Source: Phytophthora hibernalis (Eukaryota; Oomycota; Peronosporomycetes; Peronosporales; Peronosporaceae). From it: a DNA stretch of 64,000 nt. Each line of letters starts with the position of its first letter. Within the stretch, counting starts at the first letter, position 1. The notes below the pieces were generated by a model. It worked only from the letters and a program-made list of their open reading frames with translations, was not told the DNA's origin and searched no databases. The position numbers and the translations under genes are program-made. The stretch is taken from positions 1 through 64,000 of the forward strand of contig JAAKBF010000005.1 in the NCBI GenBank assembly GCA_012656075.1, in the 5' to 3' direction. Positions 42,125 to 54,475 of the stretch are shown here, one piece after another.

Positions 42125-43527
42125 CGACGAGGTTTATCGGGCATGAACATTCGAGTCGTGTTTCGCTTAGAAGTGGAAGGAAGGACCCCCTCGTCATACG
42201 AAAACACAGCAAGAAGCGTCCACACGAGCAGGAAGCGATCCTGCATCGTATCCGAAACCATTCTCAGCTTCCACAGTTTGTCTCGCGTACGTTCCTCCTC
42301 ATTGTCCACAAAGTGCAAGTCGCGCAAGATGTCTTGGCATCTATTGCGTGCCATGAACCTTCCAAAATTACCAGCAGAAACAGCACGATCCTCCACCATC
42401 GACCAGTGAGCTGCGAAACTTCGCTTTTGCGGGCAGAGCATGCGCGCGATCAAAGGCCAACGACGTGCAAAATCTCGTGAGTAGCGTAACTGGACTTCGC
42501 TTTTAAACGGCGACTGATTTGTTTGACTGTTTCCCGCCGACGATCGTTCTGCTTCACATGAATTGCTTCTGCGCGTCTTGTAACTCGCTGGAGGCCGTAT
42601 CGATTCGTCTCAATGGCTATCTTTACCCAAAGTGACTTAGACATAAAGAAGAAAAGTGATAGCAGCGGCGAATGGCAGATGTCGCTCAGTTCAGAGACCG
42701 GCCTCGCCTCTTCCATATTCAAGCCAGGATAGGGTTGAACGCCCTACTCAAAATTGGATGACACCGGTGTCCACTGCATGGCACGCAACGCGTCCTCGCG
42801 CTGCTCCCTGGCATGTTTGCTGGGGGTATCACTGTCCAAGTGAAGCGACTCTAAGAATACAGTATCCATAGGCACAGCGTCGTCTTCGGAAAGTTCATCA
42901 TCGTCTTCAGGTGCGTCACGATCAAAGTAAGCGTCATCATCGATGGCGTCTTCTACGTCGTCGTCACTTTCGCCAGAGCTGTAGCTTTCAGTCACTTAGG
43001 TCCTCGTCGTCTGGAATAAAGTTCACGTCTTTCTTCACCGGACACCGCGGGCGTAGAACACGACCCGTCGGAGTAGCAGGTGCAGGCACAAACTGGCCGG
43101 ATGGCTCGCGGACGGGTTGGGCGTCGCTACGAGCGCCAGACGCTTCTGACAGAAGCTGTAGATTTGCAGCAGAATGTCGAATTTCTCTGGGTGAGAGATT
43201 GAATGTGTGAGTAACTGCTTCCCGTGGCAGCTCCGCGTCAGACCTGCTACTGGGGGTGCCAAATAGCTGCTTTATCGTCCCCTGGGACAGCATCACGCTT
43301 GTGTCGATCTGCGACATACGTACTTCATCAACGTCAGCAGCGGCAGCGTGGTCAGCAGCGGCAGGATGGTCGGCAGCGGCAGCAGCTTGGTCGGCAGCGG
43401 CATCAGCTTGGTCAACAGTGGCATCTTTGTCGACGTCGGCCTCATTCGTGTCCAGCAAGCCCGCATCTAAAGCACACGCCACCACAGCCTCTTCTCCTAC
43501 TAAAACAGTCGATCTATCAGCACTCAC
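42070..43527 (-). pseudogene. piggyBac-like transposase, N-terminal half
   Basis: Minus strand. From 43527 there is a Ser/Asp/Ala-rich head with AAADQAAAAADH repeats, followed by the acidic segment 42995-42744 (DDDVEDAIDDDAYFDRD). The DDE_Tnp_1_7 start is at 42453-42076: FMARNRCQDILRDLHFVDN, RDKLWKLRMVSDTM, then SYDEGVLPS with the first catalytic Asp, and DSRTAYC. It stops at about 42073 where RXLR-like sequence begins. The second and third Asp regions are missing downstream on this strand. They are present on the plus strand at 40220-41290, so the element is split or inverted. Several frameshifts are present. Confidence 0.7.
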
Positions 43528-43878
43528 GTAACTCCCTTCGTCTCGATCCCTTTCGGCCGCTTATACTTCCAGCCGGCTGTTCGCAATTATCTCCGAAAGT
43601 GGCCGAAGTCGATGTTGCGCGATACCGCGGCAACTGCAGCAGTTTTCGTCCGTTTCCCGGTCTGATGCGCGCCATCGAGCAAAATCTGTAATGAGTGGTT
43701 CCGGACTGAGTGGCGGCTGGATACTTTCCCGCGTGTCCCATCTTTCGTGTGTATCCCTTACCCCTGCCTCGTTTTTGTGTTTTCCTGTTTTACCTGTTGG
43801 ACTTTATTGCTTTCAAATGACTTGATTAAAGTATTGGATTTCTGTTTCCAAGCCATTTTCTATTGTTATTCAATCTAT

Positions 43879-43944
43879 GTCGTAACTTACGACATAAGTC
43901 AATCGACATGTCGTAAGTTACGACGTTGGGAACCAAGGGGTTAA
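43879..43944. repeat. piggyBac terminal region: inverted repeat pair and CCCC/TTAA end
   Basis: Arms GTCGTAACTTACGACAT (43879-43895) and ATGTCGTAAGTTACGAC (43908-43924) are perfect inverted repeats with a 12-nt spacer. Just outside, GTTGGGAACCAAGGGG runs into TTAA at 43941-43944. Read outward from the transposase this is TTAA-CCCCTTGGTTCCC, the form expected of a piggyBac end with its TTAA target site. Confidence 0.55.
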
Positions 43945-44233
43945 TACAGTACTACAATACAACAAAGTGATCAGTATATTGTAAATATCCTCGATTCCAA
44001 CTATCTAGTGATATATGGTCGGAGTACCGAAACAGTACTTAAATTAATACTAACGGAAAGTGCCAATTCAGTGCCTGGAATCAGTTTAGTGCGCGATGCA
44101 AGTCCTTGTCCAATCATTGCTCTCCTTTTGTAGCGGCGACCTCTGATTTGCTAAATATCCCGGTATCACTTTAGTGCATGGGTAATAATCGTTTTTGTAG
44201 GAACGTATAAAATATCACGGTTATTCTGTTTGG

Positions 44234-45633
44234 GTGGTGGCTAGCACTACGTTGCCTTTACCGAGTCTCCTGGTGGCACTACCATACGTGGAGCCCAAGC
44301 GGCAGCATGGTGGTGCGTCGGGGTGCTACAAGAAGGAGGATGTCGAAGAAGCCTTGGACAGGGCGTACGAAGGGGAAAAGTTTGCGCCTGTGGCACGGAC
44401 ATCGTCGGTACCCCTTCGTACGCTCTTTAAGAAGTCCAAGAAACTCCAAACTACTGGAGTCATCACGGAAAAGCGTCGAGGGCCGAAGCCAGAGTAGTCG
44501 GCGGAGCAAGAAACCCACCTCGTCAGCTGGATTGCAGGCATGCAGCGTGCAGGCTTGCCTGTCGGCGCATAACGGGTCCTTGAGCGCGCAAACAAGGTGT
44601 ACGAGAAGCCTCATCGTGCAGTCACACGTGCTGGAACGCCGTTTAGCCCGCTCACCGAAGGCTGGTACCGGCGGTTTAAAACTCGCCACCCTGAGTTGGC
44701 ACCACGCACAGCGCAGAAGATAGCTCGCGTACGAAACACGGTGGAGTATGACGCCGTCCGTGCTCTATTTCACGCCATCGCCAAGCGCGTGATCGAGTTA
44801 GGCTTGACGGGAGATCGTGTTTTTAACATGGACGAGACTTCCTTTATGCCTATGGGTACGTCGACCAAGGTGATCGCTCTCAAGCGATCCCCCAACGTAT
44901 GGAGCAAGGAGACGCGTCCCAACTTCCACATGACAGTGGTGGCTGCTGTAAACGCTGCGGGATCTGCGATTCCACCGCTAATTGTTCTACCAGGTAAACG
45001 CATTTACAAGACTGAGAAGACTAAGCTTTCCATCACGGGTGCACGGTGGATGGGTGCACCGAAGGGGTTCACTAACGGAATCATCTTTCGTCTGTGGTTG
45101 TCAATGTTTGCAGATGAAGTCACAAGACTTGGCGTTGAATTCCCCATCGTATTAGTGCTGGACAACAGCTCGACTCACCTTGACATGGGTACGTGCTGTA
45201 CTACCCTAAATACTATCATACTGTTTTAATTGTGTTTATCGGTTTGGACGGGTATTTCATTTTAGAGTCAATTGGCGCAGCGCACGACAAAGGAATTTTG
45301 CTGCTCGCGTTGCCACTAAATGCTACGCATATGTACCATCCGATAGATGTCGCCGAATTCAAGCCTTTCAAGAACGCAGTCACGGACGCATTGCAGTCGA
45401 AGCTGTACAATACAGCTGGCATGGTGCTGTCCAAAGGAGCCTCCATCCAGATTGCGTGTGCGGCGTACAAGACTGTCATTATTGAGCGGCCCAACAACGC
45501 CGTTAGCGGGTTTTCCTGCACCGGATTGCTTCCTCCATCGATCGCCAACATGACGAAGCGACTGAAGCTGTATTCTGACGGTGGAGCAAAAGGGCGATAT
45601 TGGCACAAAAGATTAGCTGACGAGGAAGCGTGA
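44234..45633 (+). pseudogene. pogo-like transposase (HTH + DDE_1), one intron, two premature stops
   Basis: The N-terminal psq/CENP-B-type HTH (YKKEDVEEALDRAYEG, FKKSKKL, GPKP) is followed by in-frame TAG 44495 and TAA 44570. A second HTH segment (WYRRFKTRHPEL) leads to the DDE_1 catalytic core: FNMDET (first Asp, about 44825), VLDNSSTH (second Asp, about 45160) and YHPIDVAEFKPFK (third Asp, about 45343). A 77-nt GT-AG intron (45189-45265) splits the core; removing it joins the frames exactly. No ATG starts the first frame. Pogo transposases cut and paste at TA. The two stops make this copy inactive. Confidence 0.8.
45189..45265 (+). other. Inferred 77-nt intron in the pogo transposase
   Basis: It starts GTACGT and ends TTTTAG. 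Joining base 45188 to 45266 forms a GAG codon and links the second and third catalytic blocks in one frame. Confidence 0.7.
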
Positions 45634-46011
45634 GGAGGTTCGGTTGGAGTCGCGAAGTGACATACTGACGGTTCCACCTGCTGCTGACAAGACGGGTAAG
45701 AAAGCTCGAGTTACTGAAGATTTTATCGGTGTGCTGGTTGGCAATGACGATTTTGCTTAGCGTTCATCGTGAATAAAAATAGCAGTGTGCACTAAATTGA
45801 TCACTTGCTTTTTGTTACTATTTGCTGGAATGCAACTGTTCGTATTTGCTGCACCAGTGGGTAGATAGTCAGAACGTCAATAGTATTTAGATCGCTTGAA
45901 CTTCTGCAATAAATCTACGTCAGCACGAACTGCTAATTATTTGCTCTTGTGGCGCATGAGGTGTTTACCCATTTCAATCAATTTCGTGCTCTGAAATGGC
46001 ACTTTCCGTTA

Positions 46012-47958
46012 CAGTAGTTGGAATGCAATTTGCCGTCTTCATACCTTTAATGACTGAAAAGACATGGATGCTGGGTCGAGCCCACGTACAGGAACAGCTG
46101 AAAAATTGATCCGACAGTCGTCATTCCCATTCCCGATGTAGCAAGACACGATTGAAAGCACATGATCGCGGCCAGTGCGTAAGGTAGCACGAAATGGTAA
46201 GAAATGAGGAGAGACGATGATGCGGAGCTGACGCCTCATTTCGTACCGGCGAAGGAAACGAGTAGAACGGGTGTTGGTCGGACGACTCGTGTTTGAAGTG
46301 CCAATATGCGGAAGGTGAAAATCGACCGAGATGAAGTGATCGACGAAGTGAAGCCTCAGTTCGTGGTTTGCGGCGAGTCAAGCAGGACGATATTGGCAGC
46401 GAGAAGAGATCACTTTCTAATCTGCAAAAACCACGCAGATCTCAACAAAACCTCAGAGATGAAGAATGTTGAGTGGACGGGTTGACCAACTGGGCGGCTT
46501 TGAATACTGGGTGAGTGAACGGTTTGGACGACGTGGAAAACGAGGACGAAGCACGCAAACAGCGAAGTGTCATTCATTTTGGATACGGGCTAAAGGCATG
46601 TGGTTCCTTGCTCGTAGAACAACGTAGCCCCCAAATTGATGACTCGTGGCATGAACCACTGTCCCCAAGCCGTTAGTAAAGCAAGAAAAGCAAGAAAAGC
46701 AAACTTACTCAAGAGGCTGTATAGTCCGAGTTGAAAGGCTGCTAAAGTTGGCCGTGAATACAGGGAGCCGCGATGGAACTCCCCAGGTGGCATCATCTTG
46801 GCTACAGTGCATATATCGTAGCCGTTGCTCGGACCGTCAGGCGAAACTCGAGCACCGGAATTCTCGAGCACGTACGCTCCTCTCATATGGGATAACCTGT
46901 TGTAGACAATCCGGACGATTGGTCATGGAGGCACAGCCTCTTGTAGACAATCCGGACTATTGGTCAGACCAGATTCTCGGAGTGTGATGGATGAGTTCTT
47001 ACTAGCAGCTTGACGAAGAACCATGGATGTAGTGCCTTGATTCATCGAGTAGAGAGAAGCTGCAGACTCGACCAGCCACGAGTTCCGAACTTGCCATGAC
47101 ACGGACGAGGGCCTTCTATCGTCGGGTAAGCGAGAAGTCCCCCAAGATGAAAGTCTAGTGTTCCGTCGGGAGCAGATCGAAGTCCAGCAGACAATTTCTA
47201 GCGAGCCACAAGCTTCGACATGGATATAGCCGATCCACGGCAGTGCTGCTTGCTTGGCGTTGCTCGCGTCGCAGACTGACTTAGGTAAAGGCGACGTGTG
47301 GCCTGCCCATTGTGACCCCGAACCAAAATAAACCACGACGACAGCGGGGAACTCTGCCTACCGAAGATGCAAGAACTCAACCCCGGTAGTCTATCATCGC
47401 CTCTTAATTCTTGTCTGGTGCACCCATTCTTGTCTGTCGCTAGAGTTAGACTGGCATGAGTGGCACAGATTACATATCCGACTAGATCGTGCAGGCTTTT
47501 CATTTATTTTTCCAGGTAGTGCATACACTCGATAATGTACGTCATTTCCTGCAGCAGCCTGGCCTTTAGATCTCATCTCTTTTTTCAATTGCGGCATTCA
47601 CCCTAGCGCTTAGCCCCACATGGTAGATTCTCAACTTATTTTATTTCTCAGTGAGTACATTGATATCGTTTATTTTTAGAGCTAGCGACTTCTTTGACAG
47701 TTCTGTCAGCAATAAATTCATCAGTGGCCAGAGAAGACCCCGCTTGTAAACTCCTACACACATGTGTGTACTCTGTGTGCAAAACAGTTTTCATCGCGTC
47801 CCAATGCAGATGATAATGCGTGGGAACAAGCGTTGGTGCGCTGGGGAATTCTTCGAACGCAAAGGATCACATGGCGTCTCAGCACCTGGTTCATGAGACG
47901 GGACAAGCTGTGACCAGACGTAAAAGCGAGCGAATGCTTGAAATAATAGACGAAGCGC
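46012..47958. other. About 1.9 kb with no supportable gene; one 26-nt direct repeat
   Basis: Only short frames are present. The minus strand at 47600-46920 looks faintly protein-like (a TFILGDFSLTRR segment in one frame might be retroelement endonuclease) but frames break every 20-40 codons. TTGTAGACAATCCGGAC plus ATTGGTCA occurs twice, at 46900 and 46941 (period 41), with one mismatch. Confidence 0.35.
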
Positions 47959-48305
47959 ATGCGGCCACTCCTAAACCAACATTCGCTACCAGCTAAGGAG
48001 GCATCCCAGAACCTGGGATTTATGCTACGACCAGCGAAGTCAACAATCAGTGTTTACCTGATGGAGTGGTTGATCAATGACGGGCTTCCTCAATACATCA
48101 CAACGAGCGAGTCGTGCAAAACATTAATTTCAGTTGCAACGGGAACCCTGAGGCAACAACGTCATCAGCATCTACATACCGCACCATGGTGGATGCGCAA
48201 TTTTCTCTCTTTTGCAATATGGTATTAGCGCTGTTGATGCTAGAGTTCAAACTGGCATACTACATGCCGTTCTTCAATTTGCACCACTGTCGCGAGCCGC
48301 CTTGA
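47959..48305 (+). pseudogene. hAT-like transposase fragment
   Basis: Two frames (47959-48130 and 48114-48305) form one piece: LINDGLPQYITTSESCKTLI, then after a shift STYRTMVDAQFSLFCNMV. The LP...SESxK...TYRTM pattern resembles the segment of hAT transposases between the BED/N-terminal region and the RNase H-like core. It is too short to confirm, and neither the catalytic Asp nor the dimerisation domain is visible. Confidence 0.35.
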
Positions 48306-48469
48306 TTTAGGACGGTCCTCGAGGCGTATGACAGGCAGGTGCGTACTGGTGAGTAGATCAACACTAGCAACTCAATATAAAAAGAAATTAACTTGCTGGT
48401 TTCAAGGCTTTTTCACGACTGAGCTTTCCTGCTCTTGGGGCCGCCATCCTTCCGTCCTCCTTCCTATGC

Positions 48470-51400
48470 ATGCGCACCATCCTCAGTAATCACTCCGTGC
48501 ACCCCTTCCATCGTCTCCACACGCCGTTTTCCTTATCCTGGCCTTCTACATGTCCGTGCCTACCGTCCTCGCGATGCCTCGAAGCCGTCGCCGTCCGCGT
48601 TCCTTGGCGTGACTTCAAATTCGAAGATGGGGCCCCTGGTTCAGGGTCCCTCCAAACAGAGCCAAATGCTATGGTTGCGTCACGGAGCGGCCATCCCTCC
48701 GTAGCTGCGACAGGGCCACCAACTCATCCTCCTGTTGCTGTTCGGCACGAAGTTGAGCAACAATCCCGTCAAGCCGGATTGCTTCCGAACCAAGACGTTT
48801 GCCATCGGCACGAAGTTGAACAGCAATCCCGTCAAGCCGGATTGCTTCCGAGCCAAGACGTTTGCCATCGTTCTGACTCGGGACATCCTCCCCGACCGAA
48901 CCGAGAGGCCATATCGTCTGTATTAATTCTAACTCAGTCGTACAGCGGCCGAGGGCGGATCGGCCTGTGTCCGGTTTCGAATTACCCTTTCACGGGTGTT
49001 ACGCTGCTATTGTCGGCGCTTCCCGTTCAACCCACTCTACCTACCGCTGCGGTAGTTGATGAGTCTCCTATCATCGCAGGGTTTGCCGTTGGGGTTGACA
49101 CAGATCTCAATATCGAGAGTGTGGTCTCTTCTCATAGGCTTCCATGGAGAATCTTCAGATCGGACATGACTCCAAATCCGTTACAACGTGTGCGCGAGTT
49201 GGATAGACTGAGGGAACAGCGGAAACGATCTAGCTGTTCAGAATCACAACTTAATCGCGATAGAGCACAAGACGCACCGCGAGCCAGACGCCGCCGGGTT
49301 GGGCTTGCATTGGGCCGTATTCAGCATATCCGCAGCGTCGATTCCGCTGCAACACGCCTTTGGCGCGGCAATCTTACACCCTAGGATCGTTAGGAACAGC
49401 GCGATCGAGACGCTTCTGCCCAAAGATCACAACGAGAAGTCAAGGCCAACAAAACCCGAAAAGTGGTGAGGGATGATAATGCCGTGGCGCGTAGAAAGCG
49501 GCGCGAGGTTTTACCGCCCGACGAACACCGCGACATTAGCTTACGGGACGTTTCCGCTCATGTGTCTCAACGCAATCTAATGCCCGATGAGGAACGCCAG
49601 CAATTGAAGGACCGGGGGTAGGCGGTACGTGACAGAGTATCAGAAAGGGAAGAGAGCGCGCCGAGTTACATTGACGCACGAGGAAGTCGATCAGCGGAGA
49701 GAGACTGAACGTTTTCGTACAAGGGCTCGCCAGTACCGCGTGGGCTTAGCAAACCACGAAGATTTTGACACGTCTAGAGTACCCGGAGGCCGCCACTATA
49801 TATCACGATACTTGGTCGACGACCGCGAAATCGAGAGGGTTTGCCAACACTGTCACGCGTGGAAATTTCCGGCCTGCCAGTTGTTGCCAGAATGGGTTGG
49901 TATCAGTTCCAACGGCGCGGAGAGCCCCGTCCAAATTACTGACACTTCAGTAACCCGAGGTTCAAGGAGTCAATCCGGGTTTACAACAACGTGTTTGCGT
50001 TTACTTCAAGGTGCGTCGCTATATCGCTCTCTTCAAGTTGATGAAAGCGTGATGAGGAGTGGTGTGAATAATTTTTGAGTACAAGGGTTCGTTTGTCACC
50101 CACTTGGATCGTTATTACTTAAACGGGTGGTCTATGTTTGCACAAGTGTACATTAGCGACTCAGACATGAGGACTCGCGTGGAAAGCAGATTGGGGGTGA
50201 CTGGTGGGCTACGAGACGATTGTAGACGTAGTTGATAGGGTTATGGTCGAGCCCTTACATGCAACAGTTTCTCAACGCACGTAAAATTTTGGTTCGCCAT
50301 GCTGGATTTGAGTATGTGACTGCTATTGCCGAGTTCAAGCGCTGTCAAGAGGCGGGTACAGCTTTGCCTGAGGACAATCCGGCGCGGCGTTTGCGTGATT
50401 TCCTCCCCCACGACAACCATACGCTTCGCCTTCATGTTGCTCAGAACGCGAACACAGTAATGAATAACACTCCGACTGCTTCTGAGGTTGCAGCCATCGT
50501 GATAGATCAGAATGGAGCGGAACCTCGAGACATACTCCTGCATACGCATCGGGGGAATTCAAGCGAGTTTTCGAGACAAGTGACAGCTACGACCTCCTTC
50601 AGTACCCTCTTCTTTTTCCGTATGGAGACAAGGTTGGAATTATCACCTTTCATGCGTGGGTAATCGTGTGGACCGTCAGGGAATCCCATTAATAATCTCG
50701 CTCCTAGAGTTTGAGACCTAGCTCATTTACGATAGGACCGCAAGCGACTCTCCTATTCTACGTGGGGGCGGTTGACGCAGCAGTATTGTGTTGATCAATG
50801 GGCCAAATGCGAGCAGGAACGCTTGCGCTATATCGAATCGAACCAGCTCCAGTATCGACTATAGCAACTCCAGGGGATCTCCGACGCACTGCACAACGAA
50901 TCCGTCTAATTTAATCGAATGGCTGCCGACGAGGAAGTTAGTTGTATAGCATCTCGGTCGGACATACGCCACGAAACCACAACAGGTGGTGATTCGACTG
51001 AGCCAGCCGCAGCGATCGAGCGCATGATTATTATTCCGCCGAAATTCACAGGTGGTCCTCGGTACATGTACCAGCGCTTGGACGCTATCGCTATCGTCAG
51101 GGAAACAGGAGGTCCTAATCTGTTAACCACTATGACCTGAAATTCCAACTGGCCGAAAATCAAGGAAAATATTAGACCGGGGAGAAGTCTGCGGACAGAC
51201 CCGAGATGATATACCGTGCGTTCAATGAAAAGCTGAAAACCCCTAGACGACGGATTATTTGGATTCAAGATGCCCGGGTTGTGGTGGCGTACCAGAAGTG
51301 TGGCCTTCCTCACGGTCATATCCTTCTCATTTTGAGGCCAGAGGATAAACACGTAAGTGCTGACGACGTGGACAAATTTGTCTCTGCAGAACTTCCGGAT

Positions 51401-54205
51401 AAATAGATGTACCCAGAACTTTACGAGACGGTCATATCGAGTATACTGCACGGGCCATGTGGCCGGAAAACTCCTAATGGTCCGTGTATGAAGATCGGAA
51501 AATGCTCTAAGAAATTCCTCAAGTCGCTCGCGGAGGAAACCGTGACGACTTAGGGAATACCCTGTGTACAGACACGGCGTCGTCCAGATGGAATTCTTGC
51601 TCACAGAAGGAAAGTTTGGGACAATGCGACCAATAATCAGTGGATCGTGCCATTTCTCTCTCAGAAGTACAACTGCCACATCAACGTCGAAGTATGTGCT
51701 ACGAAAAAGCAATTAAGTACATCTACAAGTACGTCTACAAAGGAGGGGCATGATTACAATAACCCTTAATGGAGAAGATATTGAAGCCGACGAGATTAAT
51801 CAGTACCTACTGGGACGGTACATTTCGCTAGTGGAGGCTTGAAACCGGCTGTTCATGCATCTTACACAAGGGTCGACGCACTCTGTTGTAAACCTTCCCA
51901 TTCATTTGGAAGACATGAACATGGTCGCCTATCGTGGTCATGAATTTAATGCCCAACTCCATAATCTGATCCGCCGGGGAAACAGAGCAATGCTGACAGA
52001 ATTTTTTAAGCTGTGTGTGAACGATCCGGACGGTATTGCTGATCTGCTGTACAAGGATGTTCCGACGAAGTACAGGTAAGTCGAGAAGAGGTGGCAGCCG
52101 TATAAACAGTACGTGGCGTCGCTTGGCCGCATTTTTATGTTTCGCCTCAAGACCCGGATAGATTCTACCTGAGACTCTTCTGTGCAACCGGTGCTCCTCA
52201 AAGTCTTACACCGATCTCCTCACGGTAGATGATAACATACACCCTGTGTTTCGGAATGCAGCCTTCGCGCTTGGTTATCTTCAAGACGATTCAGATTGAT
52301 TCGGCAGCCTAACTAAAGCGGCTGCTGTCAAGATGTCATCCCAATTGTGCCAACTTTTCGTTATCATATTGGTGTACTGCCTACCTCCCCAAGCACATGT
52401 TCTTTGGGAAACGTTCAAGACCGAAATGTCGGAATATTACGTTAGAGGTATCGAGAGTAGCGACGAAGGCCTTCAGGTTGAGCGCGCAGAAGACATCCGT
52501 TTAAAAATGGCTGAGTACAAAACCTGAAGTTTGTGGCCCAATACTTATCTTCGAATGACAAGTCACTGCAGGTGTACGGGCTTCCGGAGCTCGCCACCTA
52601 CAGCGATGTTTCGCCCCTGGTAGAAGAGGGGCAATATCTGTCGATCGTACCGAAAGAACTGAGCGCGTACTCGCAGAGCGCACTAGAGCATGTTGCGGAA
52701 CGAGTGGATGGACTGAACGACAACCAGAGAAACATTTTCGATCAAGTGCTTCAGGCTGTGAACCGCCTGGTTGGAGGAGATAAATCGTTTTTCTCGGTGG
52801 TCCCGGCGGTACGGGAAAGTCATTTTTGTTGGAACAGATACTTGCGCACGTCAGAATGCAACGGAAGATCGCCGTCGAAGTGGCTTCCCGTGATATCGCG
52901 GCTACACTGTTAACTGGAGGGCATCCATCGCACTCAACGTTTCGTATCCCGATCAAGCTGACTGAGTATTTGACCTGCCGTCTGCATTTCCAGATCCAGA
53001 AAGCCGATCTGATTCGAAGAGCCAGTCTCATGATCTGGGATAAGGCTCCTATGATGAACCGTGGTTGGAAAGCAGTGGATAGAACGTTTCGTGATATCAT
53101 GAAGAACGACCTGGAGCCGTTCGGAGGGAAGGTGATGGTTTTCAGCGGTGGCCACCGTCCGATTTTGCCAGTGTTGAAGGACGTCACGCGAGCAGAGAAA
53201 ATCGTGGCCTGCTTCAAGAGTTCTTCGCTGTGGGAACATTTCCGCCAAGTACGTCTGACCGAGAATATGCGTCCCCGGATCCTGTTAGCGCAGCTGAGTT
53301 GGAGGAGTTTTCTGAGTTCTTACTTCTGATAGGCGGTGAACGAGGATCCCTCGAGATATGTGCAGCATTCCGGAATCTCGGGTGCAGTGACTGCTTCCGA
53401 GGACGCAGAGAATGATGATATGGAACCCTTTTAAACATTTAATCTACTCCCAAGTGAGGAATCACACGATCGTGACTTGGACGAGATGGAAGACGATCGA
53501 CGGACGCGCAATGTCAACGCGTTAAATGATGCGGTGTATCCAGGTGTTGGGGAGTGACGTGCCAGACGAGTACTCTGGCCCCTACAAATGCCATGTAAGG
53601 CGCATCAACGATATGGTGGCTGAACGACTCACGTGCGCTACGAAGGAGTATCTCTGTGTTGAAAGGCTTGAGGGAGTCGCGGACCTCAATATGTTCGAGC
53701 AATAGTTTTTGAACTCTCTCAACTTCTCCGGTATACTAACACATGGGATTGTGTTGAAGGTGGGTACTCCGATCATTCTGATCCGGAACCTGAACAGTGA
53801 CACAGGACTGTGCAACGGGACTCGGCTCAGAGTTGTGTCGCCGAGCGAGCGAAGTATTGAAGCGTGTGTTATGTCAGGGCCTTCTAAGGGAACGACAGTT
53901 TTATTCCTCGGATTATTTTCTATACTGAGGATGACGACAAAGAGTTCCCGTTCAAGATGAAGCGTAAGCAATTTCCGGTGGTTCCAGCCTTCGCGATAAC
54001 GATCGACAAGGCCCAGGGACAGTCTATTCACAACATAGGAATTTACCTGGAATCGCCCGTGTTTGCCCATGGACAACTGTATATGTCGCTGTCCAGAATA
54101 ACTTCCAGAAAAGCTATCAAAATTGCAGTGGACCCAGAGGCTATCGACGAGAATGGGCGAGTACATATCATCAATATTGTGTACAGAGAGATCTCACAAA
54201 ATTAG
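48470..54205 (+). pseudogene. Helitron Rep-helicase (RepHel) with many stops and frameshifts
   Basis: The Arg/Ser-rich N-terminal region (48470-49384) includes RRRRVGLALGRIQHIR. At 49629-49870 is a segment with a CQHC zinc pair. The Helitron-like domain (50232-50663) has ASEVAAIVIDQNGAEPRDILL. The HUH nuclease pair LPHGHILLIL (His codons 51311-51319) is followed by a Tyr-rich catalytic helix (CYEKAIKYIYKYVYKGG, about 51697-51747). PIF1-type helicase follows: Walker A GGPGGTGKSF at 52796-52825 and Walker B region MIWDKAPMM near 53030-53056, with Lys in place of the usual Glu. Later helicase motifs are KVGTPIILIRNL and FAITIDKAQGQS near 53990-54030. Rep cuts and joins one strand, and the helicase unwinds. 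It is inactive as read. Confidence 0.8.
48743..48868 (+). repeat. Two in-frame 63-nt tandem units in the Helitron N-terminal region
   Basis: CGGCACGAAGTTGA starts at 48743 and again at 48806; the two units differ at a few bases. The period is 21 codons. Confidence 0.75.
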
Positions 54206-54475
54206 ATAGTGTGCCGCATTCAATACATAACACTTGATTTTAAAAGAAAAGTGCGTGGGCCGGTGAGTGATCGAGTAAGTGTGAGTGACTGCTTTTATGG
54301 GTGTGAGTGAGTGAGCGAACGCGTAGGCGTAAGTGAGTCAGTGTGGCACTGATTGATTGAGGGTGGGTGAGATAAATGCTACAAAAACCCGCCGCAAGCG
54401 AAGCGGGGGCGCCACCCTACTCCTCCAACAAACCATGCCTACCGCGTCCGCGTAGCGGGCGCCCTGAGAGCTAGT
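54206..54475 (+). other. Helitron 3' region: GTGA-rich tract and terminal hairpin
   Basis: 54255-54372 is dominated by GTGAG/GAGTGA repeats. A hairpin CCCGC...GCGGG lies at about 54389-54408, and the terminal GC-rich hairpin with CTAG at 54440-54474. No gene. Confidence 0.5.

Larger units (their letters stand above)
44053..46009 (+). mobile_element. pogo-type (Tc1/mariner superfamily) DNA transposon with TIRs
   Basis: The left terminal repeat at 44053-44071 (ACGGAAAGTGCCAATTCAG) and the right at 45991-46009 (reverse complement ACGGAAAGTGCCATTTCAG) match at 18 of 19 bases. Both are flanked by TA (44051-44052 and 46010-46011), the target site of this superfamily. A subterminal TTTAGTGC motif occurs near 44085 and 44168 and inverted near 45790. 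The element is 1,957 bp and contains one transposase gene. Confidence 0.8.
48400..54474 (+). mobile_element. Helitron, decayed autonomous copy
   Basis: Contains a RepHel gene (48.47-54.2 kb) and a 3' end with the expected structure: a GC-rich imperfect hairpin (about 54440-54457) followed about 14 nt later by CTAG (54471-54474), then T. Helitrons end in CTRR and insert between A and T. The 5' TC end was not located, so the start is approximate. Confidence 0.65.

Noticed and set aside
46920..47600. LINE endonuclease or copia fragment on the minus strand.
   Set aside because: Only one short suggestive segment (TFILGDF); frames are too broken to support a call.
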